NCBI GenBank assembly: GCA_963519305.1
Contig: CAUQMS010000014.1
Span: 1-64,000 of the forward strand
Direction of reading: 5' to 3'
Length of the DNA stretch: 64,000 bases
Source: Ewingella sp963519305
Lineage (GTDB): Bacteria > Pseudomonadota > Gammaproteobacteria > Enterobacterales > Enterobacteriaceae
The position numbers were made by a program, and so were the translations under genes. This document shows, piece after piece, positions 42,796-52,048 of the stretch (its first letter is position 1; each line of letters opens with the position of its first letter). Under the pieces are notes generated by a model that was not told the origin of the DNA, searched no databases, and was given only the letters and a program-made list of their open reading frames with translations.

Positions 42796-44238
42796 TTAGT
42801 TTACTGGGTGAGAGGAGCGTTTCTGCCAGATGCCGGGTTTCAGATGCTGGCGGATTTCAGGGAAATGATCCGGATTGAACACCGGCGTTTTCCCCATTTT
42901 CCGCTGTCTTTCGTAGTCTTTGATGACCTTCATGGCGACGTCGGAGAGCAGCAACAGCGCAACCAGGTTGGTGATGGTCATCAATGCCATGGCAATGTCG
43001 GCCATTTTCCACACCAGCGGCAGCTCCGTCAGGCAGCCAAAGGCCACCATGGCGAGCACCAGCAGACGGAAAACGAACAGTTTTGCCCGCTCGCCGCTGT
43101 GCAGAAACATCAGGTTATTTTCGGCGTAGGCATAATTTGCGGCGATAGAAGAAAAGGCAAAAACAAAAACAAAGGCAGCGATGAACAGATGGCCTGGGCC
43201 ACCGGTTGTCGCAGAAATGGCGGCCTGCAACAGCACGATGCCCTCCAGTTTCTGGCCCGGTGTATCGAGTAAACCGGATGAAAGAATGATCAGTGCCGTG
43301 GCGGTACAAATGACGATGGTATCGATAAAGACGCCGAGCATCTGCGAAAACCCTACGGCCACAGGATGAGAAGGGGTGGGAGCCGCCAGCGCTGCGGCGT
43401 TGGGCGATGAGCCCATGCCCGCTTCATTGGAGAACAGGCCGCGCTGCACGCCCTGCGTCAATGCCTGCATGACGCCATAACCCACTGCGCCAGAGGCCGC
43501 TTCCTGCCAGCCAAAAGCACTTTTAAATATCAGCACAAATACCTGCGGTAAACGCTCAATATTATGCGCGATGACCCAGACGGCGAGGAGCAACCAGGCC
43601 AGCACCATCAGCGGTACAACCCATTGTGAAATATGCGCAAATGTTTTTAGGCCGCCAAAAATCGTGGCGGCGGTCAGTACCAGTAATACAGCAAGAATGA
43701 CATGCTCATCGGCATGGAAGCTCACGGCTGCTGCCCGTGCTATGGCGTTTGCCTGCAACGCGTTAAAAATCAACCCAAACGTCAGCACCAGTACAATGGA
43801 GAAAAAGACGCCCATCCAGCGCATTCCCAATCCCCGGGTCATGTAATCGGCCGGCCCTCCGCGAAAACGCCCTTTGGTATCATGATTTTTATAGAGCTGG
43901 GCAAGGGTGTTTTCGAATAACGCGGTCGCCATGCCAATCAGCGCAATCGCCCACATCCAAAAAATAGCGCCGGGTCCGCCAGCGGTGAGCGCAAGGGCGA
44001 CGCCTGCCAGATTCCCGGTGCCAATGCGGGCAGCGAGACTGATGCAAAGCGCCTGAAAAGTAGAGATTCCGCGGGGGTCGGATGAGGTCTTCAACAGGCT
44101 GGAGGAGAAAATATGCCCAAACTGGCGGAACTGAATGAAGCGGGTACGCAGACTAAAGTAAATGCCGGTACCGAGCAGCAGATAGATCAGAATCGATCCC
44201 CAGAGGATATTGTCGAAAAAATCGAGCATTTCGGTCAT
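42796..44238 (-). CDS. yaaJ: Sodium:alanine/glycine symporter (AGCS family) YaaJ
   Basis: The 480-residue inner-membrane protein has about 11 hydrophobic segments and the AGCS signatures GTGNLAGVALALTAGGPGA, FRGGPADYM and FSNEAGMGSSPNAAA. It resembles E. coli YaaJ (476), which sits in the same place between yaaA and talB. The likely role is Na+-coupled uptake of alanine or glycine; the substrate was not tested. AAGGG precedes the ATG. Confidence 0.93.
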   Translation of the reverse strand: MTEMLDFFDNILWGSILIYLLLGTGIYFSLRTRFIQFRQFGHIFSSSLLKTSSDPRGISTFQALCISLAARIGTGNLAGVALALTAGGPGAIFWMWAIALIGMATALFENTLAQLYKNHDTKGRFRGGPADYMTRGLGMRWMGVFFSIVLVLTFGLIFNALQANAIARAAAVSFHADEHVILAVLLVLTAATIFGGLKTFAHISQWVVPLMVLAWLLLAVWVIAHNIERLPQVFVLIFKSAFGWQEAASGAVGYGVMQALTQGVQRGLFSNEAGMGSSPNAAALAAPTPSHPVAVGFSQMLGVFIDTIVICTATALIILSSGLLDTPGQKLEGIVLLQAAISATTGGPGHLFIAAFVFVFAFSSIAANYAYAENNLMFLHSGERAKLFVFRLLVLAMVAFGCLTELPLVWKMADIAMALMTITNLVALLLLSDVAMKVIKDYERQRKMGKTPVFNPDHFPEIRQHLKPGIWQKRSSHPVN

Positions 44239-44435
44239 TGAATACCCTTGGTGGTCAATCTTTTGAAAGCCAGGCCCGGCACTGACAGCATTGAAAATCC
44301 AGTCAGCCTGAGGGTTGAGCGGGATAACATAGCGTTTTTATGTCGCAAGCGACACTGTCATTTTGGCTGAAAAATTCGGATTTTGCTTAGGGAAAACACT
44401 TTTTAAATTGCGGGTATCGCGTCGCTATATCTGCC

Positions 44436-44463
44436 TTGCACGTGGCTTTTTGCATGTTATCAT
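44436..44463 (+). promoter_or_regulatory. Candidate talB promoter
   Basis: TTGCAC (44436-44441), 16 bp, TATCAT (44458-44463), about 60 bp before talB. Confidence 0.5.
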
Positions 44464-44524
44464 CAGGCAAAGGCAAGGCATGAAAATGCCTCAACGATAA
44501 TGTATAAACGATGAGATATGCCAA

Positions 44525-45478
44525 ATGACCGATAAACTGACCTCCCTACGCCAACTGACTAAAGTTGTTGCAGACACCGGGGATATCGCGGCAATTAAAC
44601 TGTACCAGCCGCAAGATGCCACCACTAACCCGTCTCTGATCCTTAAAGCAGCGCAAATTCCTGAGTACCGTAAACTGATCGACGAAGCGATTGCCTGGGC
44701 GAAAGATCAAAGCAGCGATCGTGATCAGCAGATCATTGATACCGCTGATAAGCTGGCGGTGAACATTGGCCTTGAGATCCTCAAGCTGGTGCCGGGCCGT
44801 ATTTCTACCGAAGTTGATGCCCGTCTGTCTTATGACACCAAAGCCAGCGTGGCAAAAGCCCACCGTCTGATCAAATTGTATAACGATGCGGGTATCAAAA
44901 ATGACCGTATCTTGATCAAACTGGCTTCTACCTGGCAGGGTATCTGCGCGGCAGAGATACTGGAAAAAGAAGGCATTAACTGTAACCTGACGTTGCTGTT
45001 CTCCTTTGCTCAGGCCCGTGCTTGCGCTGAAGCTGGTGCTTACCTGATCTCTCCATTTGTTGGCCGTATTCTCGACTGGTACAAAGCCCACGGCGACAAA
45101 AAAGAGTTCGCGCCGCATGAAGATCCAGGCGTAGTTTCTGTAACTGAAATCTACGAATACTACAAACAGCACGGTTACGAGACCGTGGTGATGGGCGCAA
45201 GCTTCCGCAATATCGAAGAGATCATTGAGCTGGCCGGTTGTGACCGTCTGACTATCGGTCCCGATTTGCTGAAACAGCTGGCTGAAAGTGAAGGCCCGCT
45301 GGAGCGTAAGCTGTCTTACACCGGCGAAACCAAAGCACGCCCGGAGCGTTTGACTGAAGCTCAGTTCTACTGGGACCACAACCAGGATCCAATGGGTATC
45401 GACAAACTGGCGGAAGGTATCCGTAATTTTGCGATCGACCAGAATAAACTGGAAAAAATGATTTCTGACCTGCTGTAA
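44525..45478 (+). CDS. talB: Transaldolase B
   Basis: Transaldolase moves a dihydroxyacetone unit between sedoheptulose 7-phosphate and glyceraldehyde 3-phosphate in the pentose phosphate pathway. The 317-residue TIM barrel equals E. coli TalB, with Schiff-base K132 (ILIKLAST), D17 (DTGD) and E96 (STEVDARLS region). A strong terminator follows and mog comes next, as in E. coli. Confidence 0.98.
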   Translation: MTDKLTSLRQLTKVVADTGDIAAIKLYQPQDATTNPSLILKAAQIPEYRKLIDEAIAWAKDQSSDRDQQIIDTADKLAVNIGLEILKLVPGRISTEVDARLSYDTKASVAKAHRLIKLYNDAGIKNDRILIKLASTWQGICAAEILEKEGINCNLTLLFSFAQARACAEAGAYLISPFVGRILDWYKAHGDKKEFAPHEDPGVVSVTEIYEYYKQHGYETVVMGASFRNIEEIIELAGCDRLTIGPDLLKQLAESEGPLERKLSYTGETKARPERLTEAQFYWDHNQDPMGIDKLAEGIRNFAIDQNKLEKMISDLL

Positions 45479-45499
45479 TAACAGCAACACAGAATTCAC

Positions 45500-45525
45500 G
45501 AAGGCGGCGATGGCCGCCTTTTTTA
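45500..45525 (+). terminator. Terminator of talB
   Basis: An 8-bp stem AAGGCGGC/GCCGCCTT with a GATG loop is followed by TTTTA. Confidence 0.9.
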
Positions 45526-45667
45526 TGCGCGCTATTTAGAAAATTTCATGGCGAAATGAAATTCGCGCAGCGCTTACCGATATACTTAGCCATAACAGCG
45601 CGGCACTGTGGCTGCGCCGCCCGCTTTGCAACAAAAGGCGCGGCGAAGAACGTTGTGGAGAACGGAT

Positions 45668-46255
45668 ATGGATAAATTACGAATTGGGCTGGTATCGGTA
45701 TCTGACCGCGCCTCGAACGGGGTCTATCAGGATCAGGGCATTCCTGCACTGGAAGCCTGGCTGGAGAAAGCGCTTAGTACGCCTTTTACGCTGGATAAAA
45801 AACTGATCCCGGACGAGCAGCCGTTAATTGAACAGGCCCTCTGTGAGCTGGTGGATGAAAGTGGTTGCCATCTGGTGCTGACGACCGGTGGAACCGGCCC
45901 TGCGCGCCGTGACGTAACGCCGGATGCCACGCTGGCTATCGCCGATCGCGACATGCCGGGCTTTGGCGAACAGATGCGCCAAATCAGCCTGCACTTCGTG
46001 CCTACTGCTATTTTGTCGCGTCAGGTGGGGGTTATCCGCAAGCAGGCGCTGATTCTGAATCTGCCGGGTCAGCCGAAAGCGATTCAGGAAACGCTGGAAG
46101 GTCTGAAAGACGCGCAGGGGAAGGTGATTGTGTCCGGTATTTTTGCCAGCGTGCCTTACTGTATTCAGTTGCTTGATGGCCCCTACGTCGAAACCCACGC
46201 TGACGTGGTAGCAGCTTTTCGCCCCAAGAGCGCCCGTCGCGATACAAAAAACTAA
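45668..46255 (+). CDS. mog: Molybdopterin adenylyltransferase
   Basis: Mog adenylylates molybdopterin before molybdenum insertion. The 195-residue protein equals E. coli Mog and has the MoCF signature TTGGTGPARRDVTPD and LPGQPKAI. The ATG at 45668 follows GGAGAACGGA and matches the E. coli start; in-frame upstream codons are unconserved. An MFS gene lies between mog and satP here, unlike E. coli. Confidence 0.97.
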   Translation: MDKLRIGLVSVSDRASNGVYQDQGIPALEAWLEKALSTPFTLDKKLIPDEQPLIEQALCELVDESGCHLVLTTGGTGPARRDVTPDATLAIADRDMPGFGEQMRQISLHFVPTAILSRQVGVIRKQALILNLPGQPKAIQETLEGLKDAQGKVIVSGIFASVPYCIQLLDGPYVETHADVVAAFRPKSARRDTKN

Positions 46256-46383
46256 AGTTAGGCTATTTCTGACATAAGATTCAGCCGTTGTGGTGTGAAA
46301 AGTGTTTGCCGCTATAGTAATGTTTACTTTACAAAAAGCGGCTTAAGCCTTTTTATCTCTACTCTGGTGCTACACGGTATCTT

Positions 46384-47706
46384 ATGCAACACGCGAATAA
46401 TCGCCGGCTGAACCGGCAAGATTTTAAAACCTTATCCCTTGCTGCTCTGGGCGGCGCGCTCGAATTCTACGATTTTATTATTTTTGTCTTCTTTGCAGCG
46501 GTCATTGGCGATCTGTTCTTCCCGGCAGATATGCCTGACTGGCTGCGACAAGTGCAAACCTTCGGTATTTTCGCCGCTGGTTATCTGGCACGTCCGCTGG
46601 GTGGCATCATCATGGCGCACTTCGGTGACCTGGTTGGCCGTAAGCGCATGTTCAGCCTGAGTATTCTGCTTATGGCGCTGCCTACACTGGCGATGGGTAT
46701 GCTGCCGACTTACGCTTCAATTGGTATTGCCGCACCGCTGCTATTGCTGTTGATGCGTGTTCTGCAAGGGGCAGCAATCGGTGGCGAAGTTCCCGGTGCC
46801 TGGGTATTTGTGGCCGAACATGTGCCGCGTAACCGTATCGGCTTTGCCTGCGGCACGCTGACTGCCGGGCTGACGGCAGGTATTCTGCTCGGTTCACTGG
46901 TCGCGACGCTGCTTAACAGTACGCTCTCTCCTGCCATCATGCGTGATTACGGCTGGCGTATTCCGTTCTTCCTGGGCGGGATCTTTGGTCTGTTTGCGAT
47001 GTATCTGCGCCGTTGGTTGCAGGAAACGCCAATCTTCCTCGAAATGAAGGCGCATAAAGCTCTGGCGGAAGAGATGCCGCTGAAATCCGTGGTAGTGAAC
47101 CACAAGAAAGAGATCGTTGTGTCGATGATCATGACCTGGCTGCTGTCAGCCGGGATCGTTGTGGTGATCCTCATGACCCCGACCTATCTGCAAAAACAGC
47201 TGGGTATTCCGGCGGCTCAGGCGCTTCAGGCCAATTGTCTGGCGACGATTGCGCTGACGTTTGGTTGTGTAGCCGCAGGTTGGATTGTTGACCGGTTGGG
47301 TGCCAGCAAGACGTTTATCATCGGCAGCTTGTTCCTGGGCGTCTGTACGTGGTCGTTTTATCACGTGGTGGCCGCTGACGCTTCCAAACTGATGCTGATG
47401 TATACGCTGGCCGGTTTCAGCGTGGGCGTTGTGGGCGCTGTCCCTTACGTATTAGTCAGGGCTTTCCCGGCAGAAGTGCGCTTCACTGGAATTTCCTTTT
47501 CTTATAACGTGGCCTATGCCATTTTCGGCGGCCTCACGCCTGTGTTCGTGACCCTGATTATGCGCATTACGCCGATGGCACCTGCGTATTACGTGCTGGC
47601 GTTGTCAGTGATTGGCTTGCTGACCGGCATTTATCTCAGCCGTGATTTAAACAGTGAAAGCAAAACAAAGCCTGAATTTGCGGAACGGGTGATCCCCGGC
47701 CAGTAA
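46384..47706 (+). CDS. MFS transporter, metabolite:H+ symporter family
   Basis: The 440-residue membrane protein has 12 predicted helices, GALEFYDF in helix 1 and the MFS loop 2-3 motif GDLVGRKRMF. The length and the long cytoplasmic centre (ETPIFLEMKAHKALAEEMP) fit the metabolite:H+ symporter family (ProP, ShiA, KgtP relatives), which carries organic acids and osmolytes. The substrate is not recognisable. E. coli has no gene here. It ends in a terminator shared with convergent satP, whose acetate/succinate transport is a possible functional neighbour. Confidence 0.88.
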   Translation: MQHANNRRLNRQDFKTLSLAALGGALEFYDFIIFVFFAAVIGDLFFPADMPDWLRQVQTFGIFAAGYLARPLGGIIMAHFGDLVGRKRMFSLSILLMALPTLAMGMLPTYASIGIAAPLLLLLMRVLQGAAIGGEVPGAWVFVAEHVPRNRIGFACGTLTAGLTAGILLGSLVATLLNSTLSPAIMRDYGWRIPFFLGGIFGLFAMYLRRWLQETPIFLEMKAHKALAEEMPLKSVVVNHKKEIVVSMIMTWLLSAGIVVVILMTPTYLQKQLGIPAAQALQANCLATIALTFGCVAAGWIVDRLGASKTFIIGSLFLGVCTWSFYHVVAADASKLMLMYTLAGFSVGVVGAVPYVLVRAFPAEVRFTGISFSYNVAYAIFGGLTPVFVTLIMRITPMAPAYYVLALSVIGLLTGIYLSRDLNSESKTKPEFAERVIPGQ

Positions 47707-47715
47707 TTGTTTTTG

Positions 47716-47757
47716 AAAAAAGCCCCGGCATTGAAAAATTGCCGGGGCTTTCTTTAT
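47716..47757. terminator. Bidirectional terminator MFS gene / satP
   Basis: A 12-bp stem AAAGCCCCGGCA/TGCCGGGGCTTT with a 9-nt loop has an A run to the left and TCTTTAT to the right. Confidence 0.92.
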
Positions 47758-47778
47758 GAATAACGTATCAGAAGCGGG

Positions 47779-48351
47779 TTACGAGTTTTTCATGACGCCA
47801 ATCGGTAAGACGGTGCGGCCATACTGTTCGTTAAGCACTTCGGCCATTGCCAGATAGATAGCGCTGGCACCACAGAAGATGCCTTCCCAGCCCGCGATAT
47901 GCAGGACGGTGCTGTTGCCGGTCATATTTCCGTAGCATAAGAGGGCAAATAAAATGGTCAGGCTGCCAAAAACGACCTGTAAGCCACGGTTTGCCCTGAG
48001 TGTGCCAAAAAACATGAACAGCGTGAAAATGCCCCAGATGCCAAGATAGGCACCAAGAAAACTTTCACTGCTTGCATCGGCAAGGCCCATGCGTGGCAAC
48101 ACCAGAATACCGACCAGACTCAGCCAGAATGCGCCATAAGAAGTAAAAGCCGTCGTGCCAAATGTATTGCCTTTTTTAAACTCCATTACGCCGGCCAGAA
48201 TTTGAATCAGGCCGCCGTAGAAAATCCCCATGCTGACGATCACCGCAGTCAGCGGGAAGAAGCCTGCATTGTGTAAATTCAATAAGATAGTGGTCATGCC
48301 AAAACCCATCAAACCCAATGGGCCTGGATTAGCCATCATTTTGCTTTGCAT
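47779..48351 (-). CDS. satP: Acetate/succinate:H+ symporter SatP
   Basis: The 190-residue GPR1/FUN34/YaaH-family protein (188 in E. coli) has six predicted transmembrane helices, the signature ANPGPLGLMGFGMTTILLN and the C-terminal LNEQYGRTVLPIG. It imports acetate and succinate with protons. AGAGGA precedes the ATG. It is divergent from dnaK as in E. coli. Confidence 0.97.
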   Translation of the reverse strand: MQSKMMANPGPLGLMGFGMTTILLNLHNAGFFPLTAVIVSMGIFYGGLIQILAGVMEFKKGNTFGTTAFTSYGAFWLSLVGILVLPRMGLADASSESFLGAYLGIWGIFTLFMFFGTLRANRGLQVVFGSLTILFALLCYGNMTGNSTVLHIAGWEGIFCGASAIYLAMAEVLNEQYGRTVLPIGVMKNS

Positions 48352-48516
48352 ATGTCCTCTGAACTATAAGTGTTGTGAATAAATAACAGGGCTATAACCG
48401 CTTGCGAACGGGCTAAAAAGTCCACATATCGTCAGAAGCGCGCAGCATCATAAGGAGGTGTTGGCGAGTAAACAATGATCTGGCGTAACCGCAGTTGAAG
48501 ATTTTTTTTCATCGAA
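48352..48516. other. satP-dnaK gap, left part
   Basis: The full satP-dnaK gap is 319 bp. The right part has the sigma-32 promoter and dnaK leader; this left part must hold the satP promoter. Nothing else is recognised. Confidence 0.4.
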
Positions 48517-48548
48517 CCCCTTGATGCTGGCTCGCATGGCCCCATCTT
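48517..48548 (+). promoter_or_regulatory. Sigma-32 heat-shock promoter of dnaKJ
   Basis: CCCCTTGATG (48517-48526), 13 bp, CCCCATCTT (48540-48548) matches the sigma-32 consensus and closely resembles E. coli dnaK P1. The leader to dnaK is about 115 nt. Confidence 0.85.
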
Positions 48549-48670
48549 ATTCTCAACCGCAGTTGTTACCGCCGGTAAAACAGCGATATCGGACAGTTGA
48601 AATCAAAGAAAACGTCCGCATATACAGTAGCAACCTGACCGATTATGAATTTTTAGTGGAGGCGTTTGAA

Positions 48671-50572
48671 ATGGGTAGAATTATTGGGATCGACCTGGGT
48701 ACCACCAACTCTTGTGTGGCTATTATGGATGGTACTACTGCACGTGTGCTGGAGAACGCCGAAGGCGACCGCACCACTCCTTCCATCATTGCTTATGCAG
48801 CTGATGGCGAAATCTTGGTAGGTTCACCGGCTAAACGCCAGGCTGTAACCAACCCGCAGAACACCCTGTTTGCGATTAAGCGCCTGATTGGCCGTCGCTT
48901 CCAGGACGAAGAAGTACAGCGCGATAAAGGCATCATGCCTTACCAAATCGTGGGCGCTGACAACGGCGATGCATGGATCGACGTGAAGGGCCAGAAAATT
49001 GCTCCTCCGCAGATCTCTGCTGAAGTGCTGAAGAAAATGAAGAAAACGGCTGAAGATTATCTGGGTGAACCAGTCACTGAAGCGGTTATCACTGTACCTG
49101 CATACTTCAACGATGCTCAGCGTCAGGCAACTAAAGACGCCGGCCGTATCGCAGGTCTGGAAGTGAAACGTATCATCAACGAACCAACTGCAGCGGCTCT
49201 GGCCTACGGTCTGGATCGTGAAGTCGGCAACCGCACTATCGCGGTATACGACCTCGGTGGTGGTACTTTCGATATTTCTATTATCGAAATTGATGAAGTT
49301 GACGGTGAAAAAACCTTCGAAGTTCTGGCAACCAATGGTGATACTCACCTCGGTGGTGAAGACTTCGACAGCCGCCTGATCAACTACCTGGTTGAAGAGT
49401 TCAAGAAAGACCAGGGTATGGATCTGCGTAATGATCCGTTGGCGATGCAACGTCTGAAAGAAGCAGCAGAGAAAGCGAAAATCGAACTCTCTTCTGCTCA
49501 GCAGACTGACGTCAACCTGCCGTACATCACTGCTGATGCGACAGGTCCAAAACACATGAACATCAAAGTGACCCGCGCGAAACTTGAGTCACTTGTTGAA
49601 GATTTGGTTAACCGTTGTATTGATCCGCTGAAAGTGGCTCTGAAAGATGCTGGCCTGTCCGTTTCCGATATTCAGGACGTGATCCTGGTCGGTGGTCAGA
49701 CCCGTATGCCAATGGTTCAGAAGAAAGTGGCTGAATTCTTTGGTAAAGAACCACGTAAAGACGTGAACCCGGATGAAGCAGTCGCTATCGGTGCTGCGGT
49801 TCAGGGCGGCGTGTTGTCTGGTGATGTTAAAGACGTTCTGTTGTTGGATGTGACTCCACTGTCACTGGGTATCGAAACCATGGGCGGCGTGATGACTCCG
49901 TTGATCACCAAGAACACCACCATCCCGACTAAGCACAGCCAGGTGTTCTCTACCGCTGAAGACAACCAGTCTGCGGTAACCATCCACGTTGTGCAGGGTG
50001 AGCGTAAACGTTGTGTAGATAACAAATCGCTGGGTCAGTTCAACCTGGATGGTATTCAGGCTGCACCACGCGGTATGGCGCAGATCGAAGTTACTTTCGA
50101 CCTGGATGCTGATGGTATCTTGCACGTTTCTGCTAAAGACAAAAACACCGGTCGTGAGCAGAAAATTACCATCAAGGCTTCTTCTGGTCTGACCGAAGAA
50201 GAAATCCAGAAAATGGTAAATGATGCAGAAGCCAATGCTGAGTCAGATCGCAAGTTCGAAGAGCTGGTTCAGACTCGCAACCAGGCGGATCATCTGGTCC
50301 ACAGCACGCGTAAACAGTTAGAAGAAGCTGGCGATAAACTGCCTGCTGAAGACAAAACTGCTATCGATGACGCTCTGAAAGCACTGGAAGCAGTGATTAA
50401 AGGCGAAGATAAAGCAGAGATCGAAGCGAAACTGCAGGCCCTGGTTCAGGTGTCCGGTAAGTTAGCAGAGATCGCTCAGCAGCAAGGCCAGGCCGAAGGC
50501 GGCGACGACAGCGCGAAGAAAGATGACGACGTTGTTGACGCTGAATTCGAAGAAGTTAAAGACAAGAAATAA
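48671..50572 (+). CDS. dnaK: Chaperone DnaK (Hsp70)
   Basis: DnaK is the main Hsp70 chaperone and, with DnaJ, restrains sigma-32. The 633-residue protein (638 in E. coli) has the ATPase signatures IIGIDLGTTNSCVA, IAVYDLGGGTFDIS and VILVGGQTRMPMVQ, the linker VLLLDVTPLSLG, the substrate domain and the C-terminal acidic EFEEVKDKK. The ATG at 48671 gives the E. coli start; 50 open upstream codons cover the promoter and are not coding. Confidence 0.99.
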   Translation: MGRIIGIDLGTTNSCVAIMDGTTARVLENAEGDRTTPSIIAYAADGEILVGSPAKRQAVTNPQNTLFAIKRLIGRRFQDEEVQRDKGIMPYQIVGADNGDAWIDVKGQKIAPPQISAEVLKKMKKTAEDYLGEPVTEAVITVPAYFNDAQRQATKDAGRIAGLEVKRIINEPTAAALAYGLDREVGNRTIAVYDLGGGTFDISIIEIDEVDGEKTFEVLATNGDTHLGGEDFDSRLINYLVEEFKKDQGMDLRNDPLAMQRLKEAAEKAKIELSSAQQTDVNLPYITADATGPKHMNIKVTRAKLESLVEDLVNRCIDPLKVALKDAGLSVSDIQDVILVGGQTRMPMVQKKVAEFFGKEPRKDVNPDEAVAIGAAVQGGVLSGDVKDVLLLDVTPLSLGIETMGGVMTPLITKNTTIPTKHSQVFSTAEDNQSAVTIHVVQGERKRCVDNKSLGQFNLDGIQAAPRGMAQIEVTFDLDADGILHVSAKDKNTGREQKITIKASSGLTEEEIQKMVNDAEANAESDRKFEELVQTRNQADHLVHSTRKQLEEAGDKLPAEDKTAIDDALKALEAVIKGEDKAEIEAKLQALVQVSGKLAEIAQQQGQAEGGDDSAKKDDDVVDAEFEEVKDKK

Positions 50573-50672
50573 TCGCCCTTAAGCGGGCACAGTAAGAGTC
50601 TATTACTGAAAACCAGCACGGGCGTCGAGGAAACTCTGCGCCCGTGCACGCATGTTGAGGGCAGGAAAAAGT

Positions 50673-51806
50673 ATGGCGAAGCAAGATTATTACGAGCTCT
50701 TGGGCGTTTCTAAAACGGCCGATGAGCGCGAAATCAAAAAGGCGTATAAACGCCTGGCGATGAAGCATCACCCTGACCGTAACCAGGGCGATAAAGACTC
50801 TGAAACCAAATTTAAAGAGATCAAAGAAGCGTACGAAATTCTGACCGATGCGCAGAAACGTGCCGCTTACGACCAGTACGGTCATGCTGCTTTTGAACAA
50901 GGCGGTATGGGCGGTGGTGGGTATGGCGGTGGCGGCGGTGCAGATTTCAGCGACATCTTTGGTGACGTCTTTGGCGACATCTTCGGTGGTGGCCGCCGTC
51001 AGCGCGCCAGCCGGGGTTCCGATCTGCGCTACAATATGGATCTGACTCTGGAAGAGGCCGTTCGTGGTGTCACCAAAGAGATCCGCATTCCAACGCTTGC
51101 CGAATGTGATGTTTGCCACGGCAGCGGTGCGAAAGCCGGAAGCTCGCCGGTGACCTGTTCGACCTGTCATGGTGCAGGTCAGGTACAGATGCGTCAGGGC
51201 TTCTTTACGGTGCAGCAGGCGTGCCCAACTTGTCAGGGCCGCGGTAAAGTTATCAAAGATCCGTGCAACAAATGTCACGGTCATGGCCGCGTAGAACGTT
51301 CTAAAACGCTGTCAGTGAAGATCCCAGCTGGCGTGGATACTGGCGACCGTATTCGTCTTGAGGGCGAAGGTGAGGCCGGCGAACATGGCGCTCCAGCGGG
51401 CGATCTGTACGTACAGGTTCAGGTCAAAGCGCACAAAATCTTTGAGCGTGAAGGCAATAACCTCTATTGCGAAGTCCCTATCAACTTTGCAATGGCAGCC
51501 CTCGGTGGCGAAATTGAAGTACCAACGCTTGATGGCCGCGTCAAACTGAAAGTGCCAGCGGAAACGCAGACCGGTAAACTTTTCCGTATGCGTGGACGTG
51601 GCGTTAAGTCAGTTCGCGGCGGCGCTCAGGGTGACCTGCTTTGCCGCGTTGTGGTCGAGACTCCGGTCAGCCTCAACGAAAAGCAAAAGCAGCTGCTGCG
51701 TGATTTGGAAGAGAGTTTTGGTGGTGCGTCAGGTGAGAAAAACAGCCCGCGTTCTAAAAGCTTTTTAGATGGCGTGAAAAAGTTTTTCGATGATTTGACC
51801 CGCTAA
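50673..51806 (+). CDS. dnaJ: Co-chaperone DnaJ (Hsp40)
   Basis: DnaJ delivers clients to DnaK and stimulates its ATPase. The 377-residue type I protein (376 in E. coli) has the J domain with HPD (about residues 5-70), a Gly/Phe-rich linker (GGMGGGGYGGGGGADF), four CxxCxGxG zinc repeats (about 144-210) and the C-terminal substrate domain. The ATG at 50673 follows AGGAAAAA. It is 100 bp after dnaK in one heat-shock operon. Confidence 0.98.
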   Translation: MAKQDYYELLGVSKTADEREIKKAYKRLAMKHHPDRNQGDKDSETKFKEIKEAYEILTDAQKRAAYDQYGHAAFEQGGMGGGGYGGGGGADFSDIFGDVFGDIFGGGRRQRASRGSDLRYNMDLTLEEAVRGVTKEIRIPTLAECDVCHGSGAKAGSSPVTCSTCHGAGQVQMRQGFFTVQQACPTCQGRGKVIKDPCNKCHGHGRVERSKTLSVKIPAGVDTGDRIRLEGEGEAGEHGAPAGDLYVQVQVKAHKIFEREGNNLYCEVPINFAMAALGGEIEVPTLDGRVKLKVPAETQTGKLFRMRGRGVKSVRGGAQGDLLCRVVVETPVSLNEKQKQLLRDLEESFGGASGEKNSPRSKSFLDGVKKFFDDLTR

Positions 51807-51841
51807 TCAGCCTGTTTTCAGGCCGAAGCTGAAACCTCTTC

Positions 51842-51878
51842 AATCCCCGTCTGCTGCAAAGCGACGGGGATTTTTTGT
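51842..51878 (+). terminator. Terminator of dnaKJ
   Basis: A 10-bp stem AATCCCCGTC/GACGGGGATT with an 11-nt loop is followed by a T run. Confidence 0.9.
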
Positions 51879-52048
51879 TTTTGTCGGGGAAGAATTTCCA
51901 GACTAAGATGAAGGCAGCACTTTTATTGTTCGTAAAAACCGAGTTATAAATGAGTAATAATCGATTTTTTCCGAATCGTAATGGGCAGTATCATGTTGTC
52001 ATCTGCGCAGGCCAGAGTCTGCTCAACGAGCTTAACAGGAGAGTCAGA

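Noticed and set aside
44546..45499. A 317-codon minus-strand frame opposite talB
   Set aside because: It covers almost exactly talB; codon structure of talB explains the open frame, and the product is low complexity in character.
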